64,000 nt of DNA from JAWPMT01 sp965242775 (GCA_965242775.1 CBDETI010000019.1:1-64000); one strand, 5' to 3'; positions 8,808-17,353 are shown, counted from the stretch's first letter. A program made the numbers and translations. Notes: generated by a model not told the origin, from the sequence alone.

Positions 8808-9851
8808 ATGGAAGGTGCCGAAGTATATATGTCCAGGGCTATTCAACTGTCCAAGCTGGGATTGGGTCATGTCAGCCCAAATCCGCTTGTCGGATGCGTG
8901 ATTGTGAATGAAAACCGAATTATTGGTGAAGGTTATCATGAGCAATATGGCCAGGCACATGCGGAAGTGAATGCTGTCAGGAATGTCAAGGAAAAGCACT
9001 TGATTGAAGGCGCCTCAGCATTTGTAACCCTGGAGCCCTGCAGCCATTTCGGAAAAACTCCTCCCTGCGCGGATATGCTGATCGACCGCAAATTGAAAGA
9101 AGTATACGTTGCCACGCTGGACCCAAATCCGGTAGTTTCCGGCAAAGGAATCAGCAAAATGCGGAAGGCAGGAATCAACGTGCACCTGGGATTACTGGAA
9201 GCAGAGAGTCGAGCGGCCAATGAGCGTTTCCTTACTTATCATCAGGCTGACCGCCCCTTTGTTATTTTAAAGTGGGCAGAAACCCAAGATGGGTTCATAG
9301 CCCGGGAAAACTTCGATTCCAAATGGATCAGCAATCAAAGATCCAGGCAATTGGTCCATCAGTGGCGAGCAGAGGAAGATGCTATTTTAGTTGGGAAGAA
9401 TACCGCACTTTACGACAACCCAAAATTAAATGTACGACACTGGTCGGGAGCAAACCCTATCAGAGTGGCAATCGATCTAAACCTGGAACTTCCGGCCAAT
9501 CACCATCTGCTGGATCAATCCACGGAAACATATATTTTCAACAGGAAAAAAGCAGCAGGTTCAGGCAAGCTCCATTGGGAAAAAATCGATGACAGCAAAG
9601 ATCTGTTGCCACAGCTAATAACCAAATTGCACCAACTTCGGATACAAAGTGTGATCATCGAAGGTGGAGCCAAAACTTTACAGCTTTTCATTGATGCAAA
9701 CTATTGGGATGAAGCCAGAGTCTTTAAGGCCCCCAATAACTTTGGTTCGGGAATAAAGGCTCCACAAATCCATGGGAATCTTACTTCCGAAATCGATGTT
9801 GAAGGTGACACATTATCAATTTTGAAAAACCCGTTGGCACATGGCAGATGA
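8808..9851 (+). CDS. ribD: bifunctional riboflavin biosynthesis deaminase/reductase RibD
   Basis: RibD carries out two steps of riboflavin synthesis: deamination of the pyrimidine intermediate and reduction of its ribosyl side chain with NADPH. The N-terminal deaminase domain shows the zinc site HAE (51-53) with PC (Cys78) and Cys87, in VTLEPCSHFGKTPPCADM; the C-terminal reductase domain begins near FVILKWAETQDGF and ends with IEGGAKTLQLFI. A GTG at 8805 directly precedes the ATG at 8808, and I chose the ATG. There is no other rib gene and no FMN riboswitch in the window. It overlaps msrC by 11 nt, so the two are probably co-expressed. Confidence 0.96.
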   Translation: MEGAEVYMSRAIQLSKLGLGHVSPNPLVGCVIVNENRIIGEGYHEQYGQAHAEVNAVRNVKEKHLIEGASAFVTLEPCSHFGKTPPCADMLIDRKLKEVYVATLDPNPVVSGKGISKMRKAGINVHLGLLEAESRAANERFLTYHQADRPFVILKWAETQDGFIARENFDSKWISNQRSRQLVHQWRAEEDAILVGKNTALYDNPKLNVRHWSGANPIRVAIDLNLELPANHHLLDQSTETYIFNRKKAAGSGKLHWEKIDDSKDLLPQLITKLHQLRIQSVIIEGGAKTLQLFIDANYWDEARVFKAPNNFGSGIKAPQIHGNLTSEIDVEGDTLSILKNPLAHGR

Positions 9852-10326
9852 ACTGGTGATACCACAAACAACTGATAAGAAAACCCGATATGAGCTCTTG
9901 ATCCCCCAGATCGAAGCACTCGTCTCCGGCGAACCAGACCTGATAGCCAACCTGGCCAACATCGCCTCGGTCCTCAAATTCGGCATGGATTTCTTCTGGG
10001 TGGGCTTTTACTTAGTTAAAGATGATGAACTGGTACTGGGGCCTTTTCAGGGACCCATTGCATGCACCAGAATTCGTCGAGGTAAGGGCGTTTGTGGTCA
10101 GGCCTGGGAAAGGGGGGAAACGATCATTGTTTCCAATGTCGATGAGTTTCCGGGTCATATAGCATGTAGTAGCGATTCAAAATCGGAAATTGTAATACCC
10201 TTCTATGGGGAATCGGGTGTAGCGATGGTGCTGGACGTGGACAGTGACGACTTCAACAGCTTCGACGAAATTGACCAAGCTTACCTTTCAAAGATTAGCG
10301 GCTATCTCCAGCTAAAAAACAACTGA
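9841..10326 (+). CDS. msrC: free methionine-(R)-sulfoxide reductase MsrC (GAF domain)
   Basis: This 161-residue single GAF-domain protein is of the type that reduces free methionine-R-sulfoxide. The three redox cysteines of the family are present with correct spacing: Cys75 (IACTRI), Cys85 (GVCGQAW) and Cys109 (HIACSS), the same +10 and +24 offsets as Cys84/94/118 of the E. coli enzyme. FFWVGFYLV and the DVDSDDFNSFDEID tail are also typical. It follows ribD with an 11 nt overlap. The end overlaps the convergent STAS-like gene by 25 nt. Likely role: oxidative-stress repair of the methionine pool. Confidence 0.93.
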   Translation: MADELVIPQTTDKKTRYELLIPQIEALVSGEPDLIANLANIASVLKFGMDFFWVGFYLVKDDELVLGPFQGPIACTRIRRGKGVCGQAWERGETIIVSNVDEFPGHIACSSDSKSEIVIPFYGESGVAMVLDVDSDDFNSFDEIDQAYLSKISGYLQLKNN

Positions 10327-10844
10327 TAAATATTATCAATTAGCGTGTTCCTTCTTCTTTCGAGGGAGTCGTCCGAATAGGGTCCGGCCGTGGCGGCAAT
10401 AAGCTCGGCCTCCATTTTCGCTGCTGGTTTTTCCTTTTCCTCTAAAAACCACTTATATGCTTCTATCTCCGAGCTTACTGACTTAAAAGACAAGTTCGGA
10501 TAGACGAGAGATACGGTTTTGGAAATGGTCTTCGAATAGATCTGGCCCATTGCGGATCGGGATTCGATTGTGGCCACTTTTGAAAGTCGCGGGATCAGTG
10601 GTCGGACAGTCTTTGGCAAGAATTCGTTCTTCATCCATATACGACACTCGGTGTTGAGTTCTCTTAGATCCAACCGATTGATAATCACTTTGTCAATACC
10701 ATGTGCCTCGGCAATTTCACTCGCTTTCGTCAGCACTTTCTTGTACTCTTCGAAATCGACTTTACCATGCCAGGTAATCAATAAAAATCCCGCGGAAAAA
10801 TCAACAGCCAGCGTGGCCGTGTCTAAGGTGAGTATCTGATCCAT
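10302..10844 (-). CDS. STAS-like (SpoIIAA-related) protein of unknown function
   Basis: The first ~130 residues of this 180-residue soluble protein resemble STAS-like proteins of Bacteroidota: ILTLDTATLAVDFSAGFLLITWHG, then a helix, then IDKVIINRLDLRELNTE, which fits the alternating strand/helix pattern around a central strand. A charged extension of ~45 residues follows, ending in an Arg-rich segment. The Asp/Ser phosphorylation motif of true anti-sigma antagonists is not obvious. It converges on msrC with a 25 nt overlap. The function is unknown; the fold assignment is inference from pattern. Confidence 0.6.
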   Translation of the reverse strand: MDQILTLDTATLAVDFSAGFLLITWHGKVDFEEYKKVLTKASEIAEAHGIDKVIINRLDLRELNTECRIWMKNEFLPKTVRPLIPRLSKVATIESRSAMGQIYSKTISKTVSLVYPNLSFKSVSSEIEAYKWFLEEKEKPAAKMEAELIAATAGPYSDDSLERRRNTLIDNIYQLFFSWR

Positions 10845-10924
10845 TCCTTTAGCAATTCTGCTTTTTCGAACTGTAAAAGAATCAATAAGAAATCAGGTAC
10901 ACAATACCCAGAACTGGGTAATTT

Positions 10925-11581
10925 TTAGGGTAAAGTGGCCAAAATCGTCTCTCCACCCACTGTTTTCTCTCCAATTTTCACATGAATCTGCGCATTGACT
11001 GGCAAAAAGACATCTACCCGACTACCAAATCTGATAAATCCCACTTCATCTCCAGCCGAAACCTCGTCGCCTTCCTGCTTATAAAAGGCGATTCTACGTG
11101 CAACGGCACCAGCTATCTGTCGCATTAGAACTTCGACCCCCTTGGCAGTGGTATAACTAATGGTGGTCCGCTCATTTTCAGTACTTGATTTTGGGTGCCA
11201 CGCTACTAGGTATTTTCCCTTATGATACTTAAAGAAGGACACCTCCCCGTCCACCGGTGATCGATTGACATGAACATTCAGCGGCGACATAAAAATTGAT
11301 ATCTGCTTCCTTTCGTCTTTCAAATGCTCGCCCTCAAAAGTGTTTTCAATCACCACAACCTTACCTTCAGCGGGTGCAATGACCCGGTTAGCCTGCTCTG
11401 GGGTAGCCACCGGCGGGACTCTAAAAAAATAAATAACTAGTCCAAAAAAGATAATTGCAGCTATACCCAAAGGAACCTGGATCAAGGTATAAGGTAGCAG
11501 CCAATATAGTAACAAGTAGAGCGCTCCTATGATTATGGCCATCGCCGGTATAATGAGCAAGCCTTCCTTATGTAATTTCAT
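10925..11581 (-). CDS. psd: phosphatidylserine decarboxylase family protein (Psd)
   Basis: Psd converts phosphatidylserine to phosphatidylethanolamine, the main membrane lipid. The 218-residue proenzyme has two N-terminal membrane helices (~8-29 and ~33-53), the conserved VIAPAEGKV and MSPLNVHVNRSPVDG blocks, and a C-terminal RFGSRVDVFLP in which self-cleavage between Gly186 and Ser187 would create the pyruvoyl cofactor. The short form with a GS site is the PSD-A type common in Bacteroidota, shorter than E. coli Psd. The synthase partner pssA is not in this window; cdsA, also in phospholipid synthesis, is at 25061-25882. Confidence 0.94.
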   Translation of the reverse strand: MKLHKEGLLIIPAMAIIIGALYLLLYWLLPYTLIQVPLGIAAIIFFGLVIYFFRVPPVATPEQANRVIAPAEGKVVVIENTFEGEHLKDERKQISIFMSPLNVHVNRSPVDGEVSFFKYHKGKYLVAWHPKSSTENERTTISYTTAKGVEVLMRQIAGAVARRIAFYKQEGDEVSAGDEVGFIRFGSRVDVFLPVNAQIHVKIGEKTVGGETILATLP

Positions 11582-11759
11582 GTGTATCGTTTCTTTTTAG
11601 GGCCATCGCTTCACCGATGTGGTGATTTGCATGGATTTGATTCTTCCAAGCTCCATAGGCAATGGATGGTATACATGCTGTCTTTATGTGTTTGTGCTTT
11701 TTTCAATCACCACCTATATGTCAGCAAGATAAAGTTAACCTGATTGGCGCTACCTCCGG

Positions 11760-13034
11760 TTAAAAACCTCCTCTATACTTATAGGTCTTGGCTACTTTGT
11801 CAATGGCCACGATGTATGCCGCTATCCTAAGAGGCACATTATATTGAATGGACGCAGCATAAACCTTGTTGAATGCTTCCTTCATGATCCTATCTGATCT
11901 GCGGTTCACCCGCTCCCCAGTCCATTTGTATCCAAGCCTATTTTGAACCCACTCGAAATAGGAAACGGTGACACCACCGGCATTAGCCAGGATATCGGGA
12001 ACAGCCATGATGCCTTTGGCATTGATAATGGCATCGGCTTGCGCTGATGTCGGCCCGTTCGCACCCTCCACGATCAGTTTGGCTTTGATCTTGTCAGCGT
12101 TGATCTCGGTGATTACGTCTTCAACCGCCGCTGGTACCAGCACGTCTACCTCCAACAGTAGCAGCTCTGCAGGATCAATTTTTTCAGCTCCCGGGAAACC
12201 TTCCAAGGAGCCTCCATTGCCATCTCTGTACGCGATAGCCTCTTTGATATTGATCCCCTCACCGTTGTAGTAGGCGCCGGAGATATCGCTAACGGCTACC
12301 ACCATGGCACCACGTTCTTCGAGTAGCACGGCAGCCCACGATCCAACATTGCCAAACCCTTGAATAGCGCAGCTAGCTTTGTAAGGATTGATTTTCAATT
12401 TCTCCATGGCGGCCAGTGCGGATATCATTACCCCTCGACCAGTAGCTTCTGCTCTACCCAATGAACCTCCCAGGACCAGAGGTTTCCCGGTTACTACTGC
12501 ATTGACTGTCATACCCTGTGACCGGGAGTATTGGTCCATCATCCAAGCCATTTCCTTTGGACCAGTACCCATATCTGGTGCCGGAATGTCCTTGTCCGGG
12601 CCAAAAATCTCATACATGGCCTGGGTGTAGGCCCTGGTAAGTCGCTCCACTTCACCAAGGCTCATCTTCCTCGGGTTGCAAGTGATACCTCCCTTGGCTC
12701 CTCCGTAGGGAATATCCACCACAGCACACTTCCATGTCATCCAAGCTGCAAGTGCTTTCACCTCGTCGATATTGACGTCCATGTCAAACCTGACTCCCCC
12801 CTTGGAGGGGCCCAAAATATTGGAGTGAATGACACGATAACCTTCGAAAACCTGAATGGATCCATCATCCATGGTCACAGGCAACGACACGATAACCTGC
12901 TTAACAGGCGACTTCAACACATTATAAATTTGATCGTCCAGACCTAAATGTTGCGCTGCAATGTGGAACCTGGACATCATTGACTCAAATGGGTTTCCCT
13001 TGTCCTTGATAGGCGCGGGTTCTATGTAAGCCAT
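11760..13034 (-). CDS. gdhA: glutamate dehydrogenase (Glu/Leu/Phe/Val dehydrogenase family)
   Basis: This 424-residue enzyme interconverts glutamate with 2-oxoglutarate and ammonia, at the junction of carbon and nitrogen metabolism. It has the substrate-binding PYGGAKGGITCNP with the catalytic-site lysine, FGPDKDIPAPDMGT, and the nucleotide-binding GFGNVGSWAA of the Rossmann domain, followed by IVEGANGPTS and a VPDILANAGGVTVSYFEW stretch. The length points to the hexameric NAD-type family also found in Bacillus and plants. It stands alone, with 178 bases to psd, and has a -7-like element upstream. Confidence 0.95.
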   Translation of the reverse strand: MAYIEPAPIKDKGNPFESMMSRFHIAAQHLGLDDQIYNVLKSPVKQVIVSLPVTMDDGSIQVFEGYRVIHSNILGPSKGGVRFDMDVNIDEVKALAAWMTWKCAVVDIPYGGAKGGITCNPRKMSLGEVERLTRAYTQAMYEIFGPDKDIPAPDMGTGPKEMAWMMDQYSRSQGMTVNAVVTGKPLVLGGSLGRAEATGRGVMISALAAMEKLKINPYKASCAIQGFGNVGSWAAVLLEERGAMVVAVSDISGAYYNGEGINIKEAIAYRDGNGGSLEGFPGAEKIDPAELLLLEVDVLVPAAVEDVITEINADKIKAKLIVEGANGPTSAQADAIINAKGIMAVPDILANAGGVTVSYFEWVQNRLGYKWTGERVNRRSDRIMKEAFNKVYAASIQYNVPLRIAAYIVAIDKVAKTYKYRGGF

Positions 13035-13071
13035 AAGGGGTGAATGGATATTTGTTGCTTAAAAATTTTGG

Positions 13072-13079
13072 CAAAGCTA
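13072..13079 (-). promoter_or_regulatory. -7 promoter element of gdhA (TAGCTTTG)
   Basis: The motif fits the Bacteroidota -7 consensus TAnnTTTG and lies ~37 bases before the gdhA ATG. No good -33 TTTG is visible at the expected distance, so this is a partial match. Confidence 0.4.
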
Positions 13080-13219
13080 ATACTTAACCCAGAAGTAATC
13101 ATTGAGCAAATTCTATTTTCATTGATGGCTATTTTTTCTTTTTTTAACTGTAGGAAATTCATACAAACCGCATTTATCAATTGTAAACGCAATCCCCTTA
13201 AATTCTTTTGATCGCGGCT

Positions 13220-13227
13220 TATTTTTG
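13220..13227 (+). promoter_or_regulatory. -7 promoter element (TATTTTTG) before the small ORF
   Basis: A perfect TAnnTTTG match ends only 10 bases before the ATG at 13238, which would give a 5' leader of about six bases. No clear -33 element is visible. Confidence 0.4.
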
Positions 13228-13237
13228 AACTAGCAAA

Positions 13238-13630
13238 ATGACAAGGAAGGTTTCAAGAATATTACTTGTACAAGCATTTAAAGAGCCTCCACGGTTTATC
13301 TCACCGCTTGAAATTTTGTTGAGTGGCTTGTCTCCTGAAAAATTATTTGCGGTTGACAATTACTCAGATAAGTATGCCATTCAACAGGCCCTAAAATGGT
13401 TAGAGGAGCCTGCAAAAACCGATGTAATCCTGGGGCAAGAATCAAGTGCTAAACTTCTGGATCTCCAGCCACTGTTGACCTACATGCTGAAATACCCATC
13501 GCAGGTTTATCTGTCAACTGATAGCCAGGATCCCTTAATCCGCAAACTATCACATACGGTCGGGACAACCTGGACCGACAACCTGGAAGAACTTGCTCAG
13601 ACTATGTTGAATGCATCGGAATCACGCTGA
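13238..13630 (+). CDS. small protein of unknown function
   Basis: The 130-residue soluble protein has no signal peptide, membrane segment, cysteine or recognisable motif. Its stretch SPLEILLSGLSPEKLFAVDNYSD and several helices suggest an alpha/beta fold, but I do not recognise the family. A good -7 promoter element lies directly upstream, in a 203-base gap it shares with divergent gdhA. Its last 34 bases overlap the end of yafV on the other strand. Codon use looks like that of its neighbours and the frame is open through the intergenic side, so I take it as a real gene. Confidence 0.62.
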   Translation: MTRKVSRILLVQAFKEPPRFISPLEILLSGLSPEKLFAVDNYSDKYAIQQALKWLEEPAKTDVILGQESSAKLLDLQPLLTYMLKYPSQVYLSTDSQDPLIRKLSHTVGTTWTDNLEELAQTMLNASESR

Positions 13631-14388
13631 AAAGGATACCGCTCTCTGTACTTCAACAGCTTTTCAGCCGAAAGCGAAAAAGTAAGCGTAGTTTCTTCAC
13701 CTTCATTAAACGCTAGCGTGTCGCCAAGAAAATTGTAGACCCCCGAATGTCCGGAATAGGGTTTCTCATAACCATCGATGCCCACTCTGTTTACACCAAT
13801 GGAATAGGCACTATTCTCAATTGCTCTTGCTTTCAGTAGCGAATCCCATGACTGGACCCGAGCGGAGGGCCAGTTGGCGCAGTAAACTACAAGATCAAAT
13901 TCGAAGGTATCATTGTCGGTTACCCGGGACCTGGACCAAACTGGAAATCTTAAATCATAGCAGATAAGCGGCAATATTCTCCAGCCACCAACATTCAATA
14001 GCAAACGTTTTTCACCAGCTGTGAACTGTCCATCCTCGCCTGCCAAAGTGAACAGGTGCTTTTTGTCGTAAGTTTCTATTGAACCCGCCGCGTCAGCTGC
14101 TATCAGGCGATTATAATAAGCTCCTTGCTCCTTGATGATCGCACTACCCATCACCATCGCGCCAGTTTGTTTTGCCATTTGCGTAAGCCATCGGTAAGTG
14201 TTACCATTGACGGGCTCTGCCAGGTCTTCTGGTTCCATGGTGAATCCTGTGGTGAACATCTCTGGAAGTATGATCACGTCTTGCTGGCCCTGAATCTGCC
14301 ATATCTTTTCTTCAAACGACGCCAGATTGGCTTCTATCGATCGCCAATGCAAATTGGCTTGTATTACAGAAACGCGTAGATCCTTCAT
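13597..14388 (-). CDS. yafV: omega-amidase, nitrilase superfamily (YafV type)
   Basis: Omega-amidases hydrolyse 2-oxoglutaramate and 2-oxosuccinamate, the keto-acid amides left when glutamine or asparagine serve as amino donors. The nitrilase triad is present: Glu44 (ILPEMFTTGF), Lys110 (YDKKHLF) and Cys144 (ICYDLRFPVW). The length of 263 residues and the MEPEDLAEP and AEDGQFTAG-like blocks match YafV. The gene starts on the last base of the ybdL stop codon (TGATG), so the two are translationally coupled. That pairing supports a transaminase/omega-amidase pathway in which glutamine transamination of ketomethiobutyrate is pulled forward. The 3' end overlaps the convergent small gene by 34 nt. 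Confidence 0.92.
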   Translation of the reverse strand: MKDLRVSVIQANLHWRSIEANLASFEEKIWQIQGQQDVIILPEMFTTGFTMEPEDLAEPVNGNTYRWLTQMAKQTGAMVMGSAIIKEQGAYYNRLIAADAAGSIETYDKKHLFTLAGEDGQFTAGEKRLLLNVGGWRILPLICYDLRFPVWSRSRVTDNDTFEFDLVVYCANWPSARVQSWDSLLKARAIENSAYSIGVNRVGIDGYEKPYSGHSGVYNFLGDTLAFNEGEETTLTFSLSAEKLLKYRERYPFQRDSDAFNIV

Positions 14389-15533
14389 CAAATTTGTTTC
14401 AAGAGCTTGGCGGCTTCATTTAGGGTATTCTCCTCCTTTGCAAAGCAAAACCTTAATAAGTGATTGTCAGTTCCTTTCTGATAAAATACCGAGATCGGAA
14501 TCGCGGCAATGCCATGGCCAGTGGTCATGTCACGGCTCATTTGCATGTCCCCCAAATCTGCAATGCCCTTGTAAGATAGTAGCTGAAAGTAAGTGCCCTG
14601 GGAGGCATGGGCCTTAAATGAACTTCCTTCCAAAAACTTCAAAAAAGCATCCCTTTTGGCCTGAAAAAAGCTCGAAAGGTAATTGTAGTTATTTTCATCG
14701 GACATGAAATCCGCCAATGCAAATTGAATGGGCGTATTGACACTGAAGGTGATAAACTGATGCAGCTTGCGTAGCTCTTTGGTAATATGAGCATTGGCCA
14801 CGGAGTAACCAACTTTCCATCCAGTGGCATGCAAGGTCTTACCAAATGAAAAGATTGCCACTGATCGATCGGCCAATCCAGGCAAACACAGAACACTATG
14901 ATGTCGTTTGTTATCAAAAACCATATTGTGATACACCTCATCTGCTACCACATAGAGGTCATGAGCAGCAGTCAGGCGATCCAGTTCCTGTAAATCCTCA
15001 GCCGTCAAAACGGCCCCTGTGGGATTATTAGGATTATTGATAACAATGACCTTCGTTTTTGGCGTAATCGCCTCTTCTACTTCCTGCCAGGGTATGCTGA
15101 ATTCCGGGTACCTTAGTTCCAGGTGAATGGGTACGCCACCATTGAGGCGAATCGCGGGATCGTAGGAATCATAAGCCGGATCGAACAGAATGACCTCATC
15201 CCCTACTGAAACGAGTGTAGAGAAAGTCGCGAAAAGTGCCTCAGTTGCCCCGGAAAAGATGGTAACATCAGAGGAGGGATTAGATGAATGCCCATACAGG
15301 GTCTCATTCATTTTGGCAATCACTTTACAAAGATCCGGTAACCCCGGGCTCGGCGCATATTGGTTCTTTCCGGATTTCATAAAGTGATTGACCCGATCGA
15401 TCAATTGCGCACTTACCTGAAAGTCGGGGAAGCCTTGTGAAAGGTTTAGTGCCTCATGCTCCATCGCTAACTGAGACATGGTGGTAAAAATACTGGTCCC
15501 TACTTCGGGTAATTTCGACCTTACTTCTTTCAC
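14388..15533 (-). CDS. ybdL: methionine/glutamine aminotransferase (YbdL type, PLP-dependent class I)
   Basis: This is a PLP-dependent aminotransferase of the kynurenine/methionine aminotransferase group. It has the family signatures LSQGFPDF (31-38), NNPNNPTG (166-173), VADEVYHNMVF and the PLP-binding SFGKTLHATGWKVGY with Lys232. Length (381 residues) matches E. coli YbdL, which prefers methionine, histidine and phenylalanine as donors. It begins at GTG, overlapping the def stop by 4 nt (GTGA), and is followed directly by the omega-amidase. The operon suggests methionine salvage or 2-oxoacid amide metabolism beside methionine-linked protein maturation (def). Confidence 0.93.
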   Translation of the reverse strand: MKEVRSKLPEVGTSIFTTMSQLAMEHEALNLSQGFPDFQVSAQLIDRVNHFMKSGKNQYAPSPGLPDLCKVIAKMNETLYGHSSNPSSDVTIFSGATEALFATFSTLVSVGDEVILFDPAYDSYDPAIRLNGGVPIHLELRYPEFSIPWQEVEEAITPKTKVIVINNPNNPTGAVLTAEDLQELDRLTAAHDLYVVADEVYHNMVFDNKRHHSVLCLPGLADRSVAIFSFGKTLHATGWKVGYSVANAHITKELRKLHQFITFSVNTPIQFALADFMSDENNYNYLSSFFQAKRDAFLKFLEGSSFKAHASQGTYFQLLSYKGIADLGDMQMSRDMTTGHGIAAIPISVFYQKGTDNHLLRFCFAKEENTLNEAAKLLKQI

Positions 15534-16087
15534 TTTTTCAGGGGAGCTTTTACACGATAATCTGCATCGACTTTGCCTTTGCTGATGTTGGCCAATTTCC
15601 CCTTGAGAAGCCTTTTTTTCAAAGGGGACAGGTAGTCTGTAAACAAAATACCCTGAGTATGGTCATATTCATGTTGAATGATCCTGGCCACAATGCCCGA
15701 GAATGCTTCCTCCCGCTCTTCAAGATTTTCATCCAAGTACCTGATTCGCAAGTCCGGTTGCCGACTGACATCCTCTCTTACTCCAGGAATACTCAAGCAA
15801 CCCTCCTCAAACGCCCATGTAACACCCGATTCGTCCAGAATTTCAGCGTTGATAAATACTTTCTTAACACCTTGTGGGTCTTCTTCGCCCTCTTCCATAG
15901 GACTACTGTCAATAATAAACAGATTAAGCGGTTTGCCCACTTGTGGAGCGGCGAGACCAACACCTCCGGCAGCGTACATGGTCTCAAACATATTTTCAAT
16001 TAGATCGTCTTTGAGGTCATCTTGGGTCACCTCTCTGGTTTGTTGCTTTAACACGGGATCGCCGTACAATACGATCGGGTATATCAT
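15530..16087 (-). CDS. def: peptide deformylase
   Basis: Peptide deformylase removes the formyl group from the N-terminal methionine of new proteins. All three family motifs are there: GGVGLAAPQVG (41-51), EGCLS (95-99, Cys97 a metal ligand) and QHEYDH (138-143, with His139 and His143 as metal ligands and Glu140 as catalyst). The length of 185 residues is normal, with a typical Bacteroidota insert (SSPMEEGEEDPQG). It overlaps ruvX by 4 nt (ATGA) and ybdL by 4 nt, so it sits in the middle of a tightly coupled operon. Confidence 0.97.
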   Translation of the reverse strand: MIYPIVLYGDPVLKQQTREVTQDDLKDDLIENMFETMYAAGGVGLAAPQVGKPLNLFIIDSSPMEEGEEDPQGVKKVFINAEILDESGVTWAFEEGCLSIPGVREDVSRQPDLRIRYLDENLEEREEAFSGIVARIIQHEYDHTQGILFTDYLSPLKKRLLKGKLANISKGKVDADYRVKAPLKK

Positions 16088-16497
16088 TGGTTTTCTTCTA
16101 GGTAAATCTGTAAAATGATAGTTGCACTGACTTGATCAACATTCAATTTCGCTCTTCTGTTTTTCTTTTTTGTCCCAGAAGCTATCATGCTTTTGACCGC
16201 CAACTTGGATGTCGACCATTCATCCTGCAAAACTAACGGCACTTCGGGAAACACTTTACGAAACCTGTTAGCAAATGCCTCCACTAAAGGCGTATTATTG
16301 GTGGGATTGTCATCATCGTCTAACGGATAACCTAGCACAACCGTCTCCACCTCTTCTCGCTGAAAATAGTCCTTCAGCGTGGACTCCAGGTCATGGGTCC
16401 TTACGCCAGTTAGTGGAGTGGCAATGATCTTTAACGGATCGGTTACCGCCAATCCGGTGCGTTTTGCACCATAGTCAATGGCCAGAATTCGGCCCAC
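16084..16497 (-). CDS. ruvX: RuvX/YqgF family nuclease (Holliday junction resolvase-like)
   Basis: The 137-residue RNase H-fold protein starts with GRILAIDYGAKRTGLAVTD, carrying the first catalytic Asp and the DxG(x)KR(x)G signature, followed by VVLGYPLDDD and a C-terminal basic segment with DQVSATIIL holding the last acidic residue. The family acts in pre-16S rRNA 5' processing and has been linked to Holliday junctions. Start codon GTG, just after the TAG of the upstream hemerythrin-like gene. First of the ruvX-def-ybdL-yafV chain with 1-4 nt overlaps. Confidence 0.93.
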   Translation of the reverse strand: MGRILAIDYGAKRTGLAVTDPLKIIATPLTGVRTHDLESTLKDYFQREEVETVVLGYPLDDDDNPTNNTPLVEAFANRFRKVFPEVPLVLQDEWSTSKLAVKSMIASGTKKKNRRAKLNVDQVSATIILQIYLEENQ

Positions 16498-16499
16498 TT

Positions 16500-17222
16500 C
16501 TAGTTCAGTTTGCTAAGTTTTTGCAACTGGACCTTCACTTTTTCTTGTAAGTCAATGGCTCGTGGAAAGAGAATTTCATTTTCAATCTCCGCGTGGTAGA
16601 GAATCTCTCTATCGAAAGCCTTGATTTCGTCGACGATGACCTTGGTATGCAGGTCTGAGGTGGTCACCGCCTCTATCATCTCCCGCAGATTACCCATCTC
16701 ATCCTCGTTATCATGGTCAGATTGCATCTTTTCCAGGGAAATGTTTCGATAAGGAAGGAGACGTGCAGCTGGATTCTTGATAGATCGGGCTTCAATCTTG
16801 TGGAGGGTCAAAACATAATCGAAAAGCTCATCTTCTTCTTCATAGATGTGTTTGATGAAGTCCTCCACAAAGACCGGAAAAATCTCTTTCAGATCATCAA
16901 GTACTGCCATTTGGTGATTTCGGAGCAAGTACGAGATGTAGGGAAGCTTATCTTTGATAAAAAGGTGGTGAGAATGTTTGAGATACGCGAGTAGCAGGTC
17001 GATTGGATAGGTGGACAGCTCATCGAAAGAGCATTTGGAAGCATTATCAAACTCGTAGAAACACTTGATCACTTGCTGCCTGCTGATCCCCCGCTCCCGG
17101 CACACTTCATCCAGCGAACGGTGTTCATCAAGAAAAAAGTCAATACCCAAATGGAAAAGTGCCCGGGCATAGACAAAATTCTCTTCAACAACGGAACCTA
17201 TCTTTTTCTCAAGTACGCTCAT
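16500..17222 (-). CDS. hemerythrin-like protein with degenerate ScdA/RIC N-terminal domain
   Basis: The 240-residue protein has the architecture of RIC/ScdA di-iron proteins, which repair iron-sulfur clusters damaged by nitric oxide or oxidants. The N-terminal segment VVEENFVYARALFHLGIDFFLDEHRSLDEVCRE aligns with the ScdA_N (DUF542) domain, but the conserved Cys-Cys-Gly-Gly is replaced by FLDEH. The C-terminal part is helical with His/Glu ligands placed as in hemerythrins: KHSHH, NHQ, HIYEEEDELFD, DHDNEDE, YHAEIENEILFPRA. So the di-iron domain looks intact while the cysteine site is lost. It lies 2 nt upstream of ruvX. The exact role may differ from classical RIC. Confidence 0.82.
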   Translation of the reverse strand: MSVLEKKIGSVVEENFVYARALFHLGIDFFLDEHRSLDEVCRERGISRQQVIKCFYEFDNASKCSFDELSTYPIDLLLAYLKHSHHLFIKDKLPYISYLLRNHQMAVLDDLKEIFPVFVEDFIKHIYEEEDELFDYVLTLHKIEARSIKNPAARLLPYRNISLEKMQSDHDNEDEMGNLREMIEAVTTSDLHTKVIVDEIKAFDREILYHAEIENEILFPRAIDLQEKVKVQLQKLSKLN

Positions 17223-17353
17223 GAGCTCTGATCTGTAAAGATAACAGCTAGCTAGAGTTTAACGGTAAAAACGAAATGGTATTCTTCTTCGTTTAGCAAA
17301 TTGATTTTAACATTTATAGTTTAATTCGCTATTTTCTAATTGGAGGACATCTC

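Noticed and set aside
11968..12947. Two ORFs antisense to glutamate dehydrogenase (plus strand)
   Set aside because: They are shadows of a strongly conserved gene, with no start signals or family match of their own.
15678..16118. 146-residue ORF antisense to def and ruvX
   Set aside because: Fully covered by two conserved genes on the other strand; low-complexity Ser/Thr/Pro-rich composition typical of shadow frames.
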